Shown one piece after another: positions 1 through 7,202 of a stretch of DNA of 64,000 bases; position 1 is the first letter of the stretch; each line of letters opens with the position of its first letter. The position numbers and the translations under genes were made by a program. A model generated the notes under the pieces. It ran no database searches. It was not told the origin of the DNA and saw nothing but the letters and a program-made list of their open reading frames with translations. This DNA comes from Pseudomonadota bacterium (lineage in GTDB: Bacteria > Pseudomonadota > Gammaproteobacteria > Steroidobacterales > Steroidobacteraceae), in contig JADIZR010000001.1 of the NCBI GenBank assembly GCA_016704655.1, positions 372,001 to 436,000 of the forward strand, in the 5' to 3' direction.

Positions 1-1
1 T

Positions 2-250
2 CGCTACGAACGCGCCTCGACCGTGCTCACCTCAAACAAGGGCTTCGAGGAATGGGGCGAGGTGCTCGGCGACGAGGTGATGGCCGCCGCGCTCATCGAC
101 CGCGTGCTGCACCACTGCCATCTGGTCAACATCCGTGGGAACAGCTATCGCATGCGTGCGCACACCGACCTGTACCGCTCGCTTCAAGCCGAGGGCGATC
201 GCGATGAGCCCGTCAGGCGCAGCCGTCGGTCCAAGCCGACCGGCCACTGA
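2..250 (+). CDS. istB: IstB-like ATPase, C-terminal part (IS21 family helper)
   Basis: The frame is open from the window edge to a TGA at 248-250. The peptide reads RYERASTVLTSNKGFEEWGE, then DEVMAAALIDRVLHHC and YRMR, the C-terminal part of the IS21 transposition helper IstB, including the LTSNK sensor-like stretch. The family's Walker A lies upstream, outside the window. The tail after YRMR is basic and not conserved. No istA is visible here. Seen: the C-terminal third. Inferred: the rest of an IS21-type element lies to the left. Confidence 0.85.
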   Translation, partial: RYERASTVLTSNKGFEEWGEVLGDEVMAAALIDRVLHHCHLVNIRGNSYRMRAHTDLYRSLQAEGDRDEPVRRSRRSKPTGH

Positions 251-436
251 ACCTCCGGGCGTGTGCAATCTTCGCCCGCCAGAGATGCGCAATATCCGTC
301 CGGCGTTGACACCGTACGTGCGCGGGCGCGATGCGAGCGAGTGCAGATGGCACCGAGCCTGTCCGAATCCGTCCGTCACGAGGCCACCGTTCGGGCGGCC
401 ACGCGCCCTGCGTCAGGGCTCTTGGCGGCAGGCGCG

Positions 437-1085
437 CTACTCAGATCCTTGAGGTGTCATCTTTCGGCGTAATGACATGAGGTACTCGTCCATCCTGAAA
501 TCCGGCAGTCGGCCCCGTGCGCAGAAGTCTGGGAGCCAGGTCCCGGCTCGCTTTTGCAGCGTGTGTACCTCGCGGGAGTACAAACCGCGGCCTTTCGACC
601 GAGTCGCGAAGTCCGTCAACACGTTGAAAGCCGCGTAGGCGTTCTCGCCGACCTCGTTCGCGTAGCGCGTGATCAGGGCCTGCAGGTGGTGCTGAATCCT
701 CCCATTCACGCACCAGATAGGCGGGAGCGTCCGGGGAACTCGGCGGATGGAGACGTAGCACCCCAAGAACAAGCTCAAGAATGACGGCAGGCGATACTTG
801 GTGTCCTCGCAGCGTCGCAATATTGGCGTCAAAGCCGTCTAACCACGATTTCAGTTTTGGGTGATCCACCTTGAACTGCGGTGTCTGTGCGAGGGCTGCC
901 TTCGAGTGGAGGAACCGGAAGCTTACGAGGGTGTCGGTGATGAGCATCCCGTTCGTGCACATCAGTCGGACCAGCCCGATGTCGAAGCGAAGGGCGCGCT
1001 GGCCGTTGAAACTGGCGATCCAGTTCGAAGGTCGATTCGTGTGGGGCGAGTGAGTGATGTCATCCACCGGCTCACACACACACAC
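437..1085 (-). pseudogene. DUF932 family protein, frameshifted and truncated
   Basis: Two minus-strand frames overlap and together give one protein. The upstream frame (from about 1085) contains GLVRLMCTNGMLITDTLVSF, the CTNG block of DUF932 plasmid/phage proteins, and continues to DANIATLR. The downstream frame (stop at 437) contains NEVGENAYAAFNVLTDFATR and LPDFRMDEYL, the family's C-terminal part. The frames join near 812-830, so one indel separates them. The N-terminal half of the family is missing, and upstream sequence runs into a (CA)8 microsatellite. DUF932 proteins are typical of plasmids and integrative elements and have no firmly known function. It sits among other mobile remnants and is probably dead. 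Confidence 0.7.
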
Positions 1086-1088
1086 ACA
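1073..1088. repeat. (CA)8 dinucleotide microsatellite
   Basis: Eight uninterrupted CA units sit at the 5' edge of the broken DUF932 gene (minus strand) and about 50 bp beyond the stop of the HEAT-repeat gene. Such tracts are slippage-prone; no function is evident. Confidence 0.8.
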
Positions 1089-1139
1089 GAATCTCTTACA
1101 CTCCCCAGGATATCGGAAATTCGTTTGCCCTTTTGCGCG

Positions 1140-2027
1140 TTACTGGCTTCGATAAGCGTCCAGAACCTCTCTCGCGCGCGCACGGATCTGTTCGTCCGGA
1201 TCGCCGAGCATTCGGCGCAGCAGCGGTTCGGTCTCCGCGACTCGAGCACTACCCGGCTCGGTCCCGCTCACGATCGCTTCGAGCGCCAGCGCGCGAACTT
1301 CGGGTGATGCATCACTGGTGAGCGTCACGACAACGTCGTCACTCAATGGCACACTGGCGCTCAGCGCGACGTCAAGCGCACGCAGGCGCACCTCAGGAGT
1401 CGGGTCGATCAGCAGACGCATCACCGTATCGAGTGAGGCGGGACCATCGCGCGCGACGATCGTTTCGATCGCCTGAATGCGCTCCGCCGGCACAGTGGAC
1501 GTCAACTTGCGCTCGAAATCCTGCGTGCTCGCCCAGGTTTCGGGCGGTACGGGCAAGAGGTCGCGTCCCCCGCCGGGTGCATACGCCCACACAGTGCGCA
1601 ATGCTCCGCGATCCGCAGCACCCTGAGAGAAGTAAAAGAAGGCATCACAATCCGCGAACAACTGACGCAAGCCCTGCTCGAGCGGCACGTTGTACAGACT
1701 CAACGATACGACGCGCTGATCCACTTCAGGCGCACTGAACACGGGCACTGCGCTTTTGCGCGAGATCTCCACGAGCACAGGACCCAGCCGCTGCTCATGC
1801 AAATGCAAGCTCAAGAGACCATTCTCGAACACAACGCGTCGAGCCTCGCGCCCCGCGCGCGCATTCGACTGTTTGGGCATGTCTGAACCACTTCGGTGTT
1901 GAGGTGCGACGCGTGTGTCCACTTGCGTTCGGGTTTCGGCCTCGCCTCCGCCGTGCCTGAACGGCAAGACCACGGTGGTGATGACAACCCCGGCGGCCGC
2001 GATTCCGATGAGCGTTTTCCAGTGCAA
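1140..2027 (-). CDS. Membrane-anchored STN-like plus HEAT-repeat protein
   Basis: 295 aa. The start is TTG at 2027 behind GAAGGAAG. Residues 5-25 form one hydrophobic segment (IGIAAAGVVITTVVLPF), a signal anchor. Residues 68-150 resemble the short STN fold found before secretins and TonB receptors (VSLSLYNVPLEQGLRQLFAD). From about residue 175 to the end there are HEAT-type helical repeats: ERIQAIETIVARDG, PTPEVRLRALDVALSA, ASPEVRALALEAIVSG, PDEQIRARAREVLDAY. A periplasmic protein-interaction scaffold is inferred. There is no catalytic motif. It is divergent from the next gene (2137), with about 110 bp between them for promoters. Partner and process are unknown. Confidence 0.7.
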   Translation of the reverse strand: MHWKTLIGIAAAGVVITTVVLPFRHGGGEAETRTQVDTRVAPQHRSGSDMPKQSNARAGREARRVVFENGLLSLHLHEQRLGPVLVEISRKSAVPVFSAPEVDQRVVSLSLYNVPLEQGLRQLFADCDAFFYFSQGAADRGALRTVWAYAPGGGRDLLPVPPETWASTQDFERKLTSTVPAERIQAIETIVARDGPASLDTVMRLLIDPTPEVRLRALDVALSASVPLSDDVVVTLTSDASPEVRALALEAIVSGTEPGSARVAETEPLLRRMLGDPDEQIRARAREVLDAYRSQ

Positions 2028-2136
2028 AGCAGCTTCCTTCCGGTCATTTGAGATTCATGGACTCGCGATGCGCACGGGCCTATAGTTCGGTGAGTCGAGT
2101 CCCACGCTCTCAATCTCAAACAAACGAGGGGATTCC

Positions 2137-2982
2137 ATGCGCGCCATCATTGTCACACTTGTGGGCTTGTCGTTATGTCAAATTGCCGGGGCCCAGGTGC
2201 TCGACTCCAGTGCATCCGGGGCCTCGAGCGCACCGGAGGCTCTGTCGACAGTCACGGCACAGGCGGTACCACTCACCGCGAATACTCTGTATATGTGCGA
2301 ATTCAAGAGTAACAGCCAGCTCTTCAAGTTGAATCCGACCAACGCGCAGGCCACCGTGGTCGGATCCATGCAGACCAACGAGCGCTGCACCGATCTGACG
2401 TTTCGCACAACTACAGCTTCCGGCACCGAGCTGTTCGGTACGAGCTTCAACCGCCTGTACAAGGTAAATCCGACGACCGGCAAGGCGACCCTGCTGCCGA
2501 ACAATTACGGAACTGGGCTGACCAACATCAATGCCCTGGTGGCACAGCCCGGCTCCGGCAAGCTCTACGGCGCCAACGCCACCGCTCCGGGCAAGTTCAT
2601 CGAGATCAACCCGACGACCGGCATAGGAACGCTGCGAGGCAACTACGGAACGGGTATCGGGTCCGCCGGGGACCTCGCCTTTCTGAATGGGCAACTCTAC
2701 GGGCTGGTCACCAAGACTGGCTCCGGTGCCAGGACCTTCCTGGCGAAGATCTCTCTAGCCTCGGGAAGCATAGGCAAGGCCACCAACCTGCTGCCTATTC
2801 AACGCCGCATCAGCGGCAACCTGGTGCAGCAGAACGATGTTTGGGGGCTCGTGGTGCGCAGCGGCACGCTGAACGCTGTAATGCATAGCGGAGAGTTGCT
2901 CACCATCAATGCCAGCACGGGCGTTGCCACGCTCAAGGGCGACAACAACAAGCAACACGCGGGCCTCGCGATCTCGCCGTAA
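2137..2982 (+). CDS. Secreted beta-propeller-like protein of unknown function
   Basis: 281 aa, ATG preceded by a GAGGGG Shine-Dalgarno. Residues 1-20 are a signal peptide with an AxA-type end (LSLCQIAGAQ). The rest repeats a motif of the form L-x-N-P-T-x(3)-A-T: FKLNPTNAQATVVG, YKVNPTTGKATLLP, IEINPTTGIGTLRG, LTINASTGVATLKG. That is at least four short blades in the style of a beta-propeller. No enzyme motif is seen. It probably acts in the periplasm or outside the cell. I do not recognise a named family beyond the fold type. Confidence 0.65.
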   Translation: MRAIIVTLVGLSLCQIAGAQVLDSSASGASSAPEALSTVTAQAVPLTANTLYMCEFKSNSQLFKLNPTNAQATVVGSMQTNERCTDLTFRTTTASGTELFGTSFNRLYKVNPTTGKATLLPNNYGTGLTNINALVAQPGSGKLYGANATAPGKFIEINPTTGIGTLRGNYGTGIGSAGDLAFLNGQLYGLVTKTGSGARTFLAKISLASGSIGKATNLLPIQRRISGNLVQQNDVWGLVVRSGTLNAVMHSGELLTINASTGVATLKGDNNKQHAGLAISP

Positions 2983-3102
2983 GACGGGTTTGAACGCGCA
3001 GAGGGGCAGACACCGTAGAAATGCGGCCTGCCCCGGCTGCGCGTCGTCGTTAAAATATCCGTCCACTCCATCGATGAAGGCGAACGGCCATGGCACGCGG
3101 CT

Positions 3103-3201
3103 TCCGAGCCGCCGCGGGCGCCGGCCGCAGTGTTCGAGGCGGGCGTGCCGGTGCTCGGGATCTGCTACGGCATGCAGACTATGGCGCAACAGCTGCGCGG
3201 G
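3103..3201 (+). pseudogene. guaA: Internal fragment of guaA (GMP synthase glutaminase domain)
   Basis: The frame reads SEPPRAPAAVFEAGVPVLG, then ICYGMQTMAQQL. This is the stretch of GMP synthase around the catalytic cysteine of the class I glutamine amidotransferase domain (GICYGMQ). Only about 33 codons remain; both flanks are unrelated. It reads in frame into the truncated IS91 transposase that follows. It cannot be functional. Confidence 0.75.
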
Positions 3202-4389
3202 CGGGTGACGCCGGCCGACCACCGGGAAATCGGCTACGCGCTGCGGTTCCTGCCGACAAGCGATCCGGAGGCGTTGACTCTGGTACTCGGTGTGGTGTAC
3301 CGGACGATCTGCCGCCACCTCATCGACCAGGCCGGGCTCTCGCGCGCTACGGGTGCGGCAGGAGCGGTTACGCTGGTGCAGCGCTTCGGTTCGGCGCTCA
3401 ACCTGGACGTGCACTTTCACATGCTGTTCCTGGATGGCGTGTATCGGGCAGACGGTACGGATCCGCCAGTGTTCCGTCCAGTGGCAGCCCCCGGCGCGAA
3501 CGAGTTGCAGCAGCTGGTCGAGCAGATCGCGGCACGGGTCGGCCAGGTGCTGGAGCGCCGTGGCCTGATCGAGCGCGACATCGAGAACGCCTGGTTGAGC
3601 TCCGGGGCAGAGCCCGGCCCGCTGGATGACATGCTGGGTCAGTCGATCACCTCCCGGATCGCGGTCGGCCCCAGGGCCGGGCAGAAGCTGTTCACCTTGC
3701 AGACCGTGGCACCCCGGCTGCAGGGACTGGAAGGCGACCCGAACGGCGCGGCCTGAGCGGGCGGATTCTCATTGCATGCCGGTGTGGACATCGCGCCCCA
3801 CCAGCGCGAGAAACTCGAGCGGCTGTGCCGCTACGTGAGTCGCCCGCCCATGGCCTGTGAACGCCTGGCGCTGAGCGCCTCGGGCCATGTTCGCTATACG
3901 CTCAAGACGCCGTACCGCGACGGCACCACGCACATCGTGCTGGAGCCGCTGGACCTGATGGCGCGGCTGGCGGTACTGGTGCCGCCGCCACGTATGCACT
4001 TGACGAGATATCACGGCGTGTTCGCCCCGAACAGCAGGCTGCGTGCGGCGGTGACGCCCGCGCAACGGTGCAGCGGTGCGGCGAAGCAGCCGCCCGCTGA
4101 TCCGGCCAAGCCCGCGACACTCAGGCATGTGGCGATGAACTGGGCAAGGCGCCTGAAGCGTGTGTTCGGCATCGAGATCGACAGCTGCGCACGCTGCGGT
4201 GGCAGGCTGAAGATCATTGCCAGCATCGAGGAGCCGCGGGTGATCGCGAAGATCCTCTCGCACCTTCAGCACACGGCGCCGCAGATCTTGGCCCAGGTCG
4301 AGGCGATCTACCGGCAGGAGAGGGCGTCTATGGCGTGCCTCGCTGGGCTGGTAGCTGCGGGCAGGGAGCCCGAGAACGAGCTCCCGTAG
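3202..4389 (+). pseudogene. IS91-family (Y2) transposase, 5'-truncated with an internal stop
   Basis: The sequence matches the C-terminal two thirds of IS91-type transposases: VLGVVYRTICRHLIDQAGLS, RFGSALNLDVHFHMLFLDGV, GQKLFTLQTVAP, GVDIAPHQREKLERLCRYVS, IVLEPLDLMARLAVLVPPP, and near the end the zinc-binding CARCGGRLKIIASIE. The N-terminal zinc and nuclease region is absent, replaced by a guaA scrap. An in-frame TGA at 3754-3756 splits the protein, and the same frame resumes as GGFSLHAGVD, so the stop is a point change rather than a frameshift. The element is dead in cis. Confidence 0.85.
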
Positions 4390-4605
4390 GGCTTGAGGGG
4401 CGGGGGTATGGCCGACTCGGCCGGCGAGGTCACTTGACTCGGATCTGCAGGTGAATCGAAGGGACAGGGCAAATCACGCCCCTGATGCGAACCTGCGATG
4501 GAATCGTGGCCGGCGTTTATTGCTTTGTGCGCCTATAGGGCGGTGGAAAAGCTCCTGCGCAAAAAGCGGTCGGCGCGTTCGCATTGCGATTGAGGGGGAT
4601 TCAAT

Positions 4606-5001
4606 ATGCTAAAGCATAAATCCGTATATGCCCGAACCGAGCGACACAGGGATGGCCTGCGTATACACACGGCCAGGACCCGCGGCCGCGGGCTCCCGAG
4701 TTCGAAATACGCTGTGTGGATGTCCAGCCTTGGTCCCAGTCAAAAATTACTGTCGGAATACCGGGCGGAGAAGATCACGTGGGGCGAGTTCAGCAGGCAG
4801 TACAAGCGAGAGCTTCTGCTCGACGGGCCGATTGACCGTCGCAGCCGGACTATTAAGAACCACGGGCAGAAGTTCACATTTCGTCTAATCAAGGAGTTGG
4901 CCCGACAGGGCAATGTGACGCTCATGTGCACGTGCGAGCCGAACCAAGAGTATTGCCATCGACGAGTGCTTCATAAATTCATTCAGAGCAAGCGTGTGTA
5001 G
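4606..5001 (+). CDS. DUF488 family protein
   Basis: 131 aa. The N-terminus MLKHKSVY and DGLRI, the middle ITWGEFSRQYKRELLL, and the C-terminal VTLMCTCEPNQEYCHRRVLH match DUF488, including the conserved Cys/His cluster CxC...CHR. Between residues 15 and 40 the usual RVLVDRLWPRG block is poorly conserved, so it is a divergent member. The biochemical role of the family is not established. It is the last gene before the att-like tRNA fragment and is likely island cargo. The 216 bp before it hold nothing I can assign. Confidence 0.65.
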   Translation: MLKHKSVYARTERHRDGLRIHTARTRGRGLPSSKYAVWMSSLGPSQKLLSEYRAEKITWGEFSRQYKRELLLDGPIDRRSRTIKNHGQKFTFRLIKELARQGNVTLMCTCEPNQEYCHRRVLHKFIQSKRV

Positions 5002-5305
5002 TGAGATCCCGAACCTGTCGGGCATGGATACCGACGACCTTCTGGCGAACCTGGCTTGGAAATCAATCTGCGAGTGGCGGCGACGCCAAGACATTGACCG
5101 GCGATCCGGCTGGCATGAGTGCGGCTCTACCTGGGGGGTTATCCGGCGATCGCGTGGCCGGTAGCGCGGACATCAAAACTTGCCACACTTTTGCCACAGT
5201 ACCGACCAAAAACAGGCATCGGGAGCAACACCCGGCAACAGTCTCATTCCTTTGTAAACAATGGTTTGTAGTTGCCTGATATTGCGCACTTTTTGCCTGT
5301 CGGGA
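5002..5305. other. Gene-free stretch between the DUF488 gene and the att-like site
   Basis: About 300 bp with no supported gene. The last 55 bp (from about 5250, TTTGTAAACAATGG onwards) are also found in diverged form at about 5586-5641, so they belong to the repeated att-like unit. Confidence 0.5.
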
Positions 5306-5350
5306 CTCCTAAGCGGTAGGTCGCAGGTTCAACTCCTGCCCGGGGCACCA
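5306..5350 (+). repeat. att-like remnant: 3' half of tRNA-Arg(CCU)
   Basis: The 45 bp begin with an anticodon loop CTCCTAA (anticodon CCT), then the 3' anticodon strand GCGGT, variable loop AGGTC, a complete T arm (GCAGG TTCAACT CCTGC), the acceptor strand CCGGGGC, discriminator A and CCA. The upstream sequence does not pair with the anticodon strand, so no whole tRNA is present. A tRNA 3' half cut at the anticodon loop is the usual footprint of tyrosine-recombinase integration. By its orientation the intact tRNA and the element should lie to the left, so 1-5305 would be the distal end of an island. Confidence 0.7.
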
Positions 5351-5641
5351 ATTCAGAAAGCAAAAATAGCGTCCGCGTTTTGCGTTGTCTGGAATTCGGC
5401 GACATGGCTCCGATGTTCTCCAAGAGCAATGCCTTTGTGTTTCTGACCATGACAGGTCTCGCAATGCAGCTGCTGCAGCCGCAGCCGCATCCTTACCTGT
5501 GGATGGCAGCTACCGGGGTGGGTGGCGCGCCTCTGATTTCCGATGTCGTCGGCATCGGCAAGTTGGCGTCGGTTCAAGCTCGATCTTTTGAAAACAATGG
5601 CGTGCAGTGACCTGTTATTGCTCAGGTTTAAATGGATGCGC
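5351..5641. other. Spacer between two att-like copies, no supported gene
   Basis: Open frames exist on both strands (for example 5380-5610 on the plus strand) but none has a recognisable domain. The last 55 bp are a diverged copy of 5250-5305 (shared AAACAATGG and TATTGC). Confidence 0.4.
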
Positions 5642-5686
5642 CTGCTAGGTGGTGGTCGCAGGATCGACTCCTGTCCGACACGGTGC
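5642..5686 (+). repeat. Second, degenerate att-like tRNA-Arg fragment
   Basis: The sequence CTGCTAGGTGGTGGTCGCAGG, then ATCGACTCCTG, aligns with 5306-5340 with several substitutions and one missing base; the T arm is still recognisable (GCAGG ATCGACT CCTGT). The acceptor end is degraded. With the conserved upstream 55 bp it forms a direct repeat of about 100 bp, offset by about 335 bp from the first copy. It is likely an older integration scar. Confidence 0.5.
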
Positions 5687-5787
5687 CGCACCACGAGCAA
5701 CGGACAGGACGAACCTGTACCCTTGGCGACGGCGGCGCTAGACTGAACCTAGAGGTTGGAAGCGCAACTCACGGAGGCAGCCCGACC

Positions 5788-6159
5788 ATGGAGTTCAACC
5801 TTTTATCCTGGTGGCAACGCAAGCGCATTCAGGCGACCGTGCAATTGTCCGGTCGCCCGATGCAGTTCCACCACGTCACCAACCCATATCACGCCGTCAG
5901 CATCAAGACGGGTTCTCGCTGTCAGCAGACGGCGCTGAAGTACGGGCGACAGCGGTTCCTCTCGGGCGAAGCACCGCAGCTCCCGCAACCAACGTGCGAC
6001 GCCAAAGCGTGTGAATGTCGATACGTCCATCACGAGGACCGGCGCGATGGATCAGACCGCCGACAGCGGGATGTGCGTGATGTTTGGGCGTCGGGTCCCC
6101 AGGTGGCGAGCGGCGGCGGCCGACGCACTAGCCACGGGCGGAGAGTGTCGGATCACTGA
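5788..6159 (+). CDS. Small conserved protein with CxCRYxHHxDRR motif
   Basis: 123 aa. The start ATG at 5788 follows CACGGAGGC; the open frame begins further upstream inside the att-like repeat, so the shorter start is preferred. The protein has an N-terminal WWQRKRI, a middle NPYHAVSI, RFLSGEAPQLPQPTCD, and CECRYVHHEDRRDGSDRR, a Cys/His/Arg pattern shared by small uncharacterised gammaproteobacterial proteins, to my memory. The tail is Arg/Gly-rich and ends GRRVSDH. The C-x-C plus HH could bind a metal; this is inference. It has no membrane segment. Confidence 0.6.
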   Translation: MEFNLLSWWQRKRIQATVQLSGRPMQFHHVTNPYHAVSIKTGSRCQQTALKYGRQRFLSGEAPQLPQPTCDAKACECRYVHHEDRRDGSDRRQRDVRDVWASGPQVASGGGRRTSHGRRVSDH

Positions 6160-6361
6160 TCCGTTCTGGTGGCTGTATCCACAGCGCAGATGGACGAGCA
6201 ACGCCTGCAAATGTCGGCAGCGCGAGGCGCGGCGACTGGGTAATTCCGCGCTTCCAGGTTTTCGCGTAACGCCTGCAGCGGTCCTACGTGATGATTAAGT
6301 TCAATCTGCTCCAATTCAGGTTCGGTCCGGTGTAAAAATGTTTACGGCCTAAGGATTGGCT

Positions 6362-6456
6362 GAACGAAGAGGCACACCTGTCGCGAGGCAGGGCCGCAAA
6401 GCCACGGATCTCCCAGAGAAGATCTGGGGACGAAAGCCGGGCTACCGAAACACCAC
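6362..6456 (+). promoter_or_regulatory. Cyclic-di-GMP-I (GEMM-I) riboswitch, copy 1
   Basis: The aptamer signature is present in order: GGCACACC, a tetraloop-type hairpin CTGTCGCGAGGCAG, the core GCCGCAAAGCCACGGATCT, a variable stem CCCAGAGAAGATCTGGGG, and the closing GAAAGCCGGGCTACCG. This matches the GEMM-I consensus (G-ACGCAAAGCCACGGG-CT ... AGCCGGG-TACCG). The class senses c-di-GMP. An intrinsic terminator lies 145 nt downstream, with only a short possible ORF between. Confidence 0.85.
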
Positions 6457-6472
6457 CGTCGTTTCAGGTTGC

Positions 6473-6565
6473 GTGCGCAGGAGCGCTTGCCAGCAGTCAT
6501 GCGCGTGCTGGCTGCAGTGCGAATCGGGGTGCAACAGATTGTGCGCAAGTAATTGCAGTGGCTAA
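6473..6565 (+). CDS. Candidate cysteine-rich micropeptide behind riboswitch 1
   Basis: A GTG at 6473, weakly supported by CAGG five bases upstream, opens a 30-codon frame with seven cysteines. They follow CxxxCxCxxxCxxxCxxxCxxxC, so five consecutive gaps or nearly so are of equal length. The frame is closed by TAA 35 nt before the terminator and is the only sizeable frame between aptamer and terminator apart from a 17-codon ATG frame at 6499. It has no signal peptide. Regular Cys spacing is the only argument; it may be chance in a structured leader RNA. Confidence 0.3.
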   Translation: MRRSACQQSCACWLQCESGCNRLCASNCSG

Positions 6566-6600
6566 GAAGAAGACGAAGTAGACCTCGGTGGTCATTGTGA

Positions 6601-6631
6601 GAGGGGCAGGAAATCCTGCCTCTTTTTTTTG
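6601..6631 (+). terminator. Intrinsic terminator downstream of riboswitch 1
   Basis: GAGGGGCAGG-AAAT-CCTGCCTC hairpin with G-T pairs at the base, followed by eight T. It ends the transcript that starts before riboswitch 1, giving an RNA of about 270 nt. From 6632 to 6914 I see no gene, only a GCGGCCTTCGGGCC hairpin just before riboswitch 2. Confidence 0.75.
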
Positions 6632-6914
6632 CGTGATTTTCGTGCATCGCGCATGTGACATAAGTCGGAGAGGCGTTGGCGAGATTTCGTCCGCACGTCC
6701 CTGATAGGGCTTGAGTTCATTGCCGGTGACACGCGCGCACGACGAGTTATGTCTGCGATGTGCGACAAATTCGCCCTTGTTCCTGGTGTGCGTGTATCGA
6801 TACTTGGCGCGCGCTGTACAGGACTGCGATGCCTCCGGGACGGAGATACAACGCAGGACACCCTGACGGTGTCGGTCCAACCTGGATAAGTAGACCGCGG
6901 CCTTCGGGCCGAAC

Positions 6915-7003
6915 GCTGACAAAGGCAAACCTGCCGTGAGGCGGGGTCGCAAAACCTCCGGTCCTCGGAAATTTTCCGAGGATAGCGGGGCTGCCGGCAG
7001 TCG
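6915..7003 (+). promoter_or_regulatory. Cyclic-di-GMP-I (GEMM-I) riboswitch, copy 2
   Basis: The order is GACAAAGGCAAACC, hairpin CTGCCGTGAGGCGGG, core GTCGCAAAACCTCCGGTCCTC, a perfect stem CCTCGGAAATTTTCCGAGG, then ATAGCGGGGCTGCCGGCAGTC. The paired ends GAC/GTC close P1. It differs from copy 1 mainly in compensated stem bases and in AACCTCCGG in place of AGCCACGG. The next gene starts 155-200 nt downstream and encodes a secreted Ig/FnIII protein, a typical c-di-GMP-regulated surface factor. Confidence 0.85.
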
Positions 7004-7202
7004 ATAGCTCCCCTCGGTTCGTTCGACCTTTGGAGCATCAGCCCGCGCATCCCGTTTTGGTCCCGCCGTATTACGGCAGGCGCCAGGTTGCGTCATCCCG
7101 AGTCAACAAAGAAGCGCGCCGCAGGCGCAGGCATTGAAAAAAAATTGGGGCTGACGGATGCGCGCAATCGCCATGTGCGATCGCGCGAGAGAGGTCGCAT
7201 TA

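Noticed and set aside
5244..5450. Minus-strand frame containing RAGVEPATYRLG
   Set aside because: It is the antisense translation of the tRNA-Arg fragment; the same motif appears wherever this att type is read backwards.
6011..6298. 95-codon plus-strand frame overlapping the CxCRYxHH protein
   Set aside because: Starts inside that gene in another frame and shows no motif or Shine-Dalgarno.
6356..6472. Plus-strand frame running through riboswitch 1
   Set aside because: It covers the aptamer itself; only the part after 6473 is considered as a possible peptide.
6592..7096. Minus-strand frames across riboswitch 2 with PASRQVCL
   Set aside because: The motif also appears in the minus frame over riboswitch 1 because both are antisense translations of the same aptamer core.
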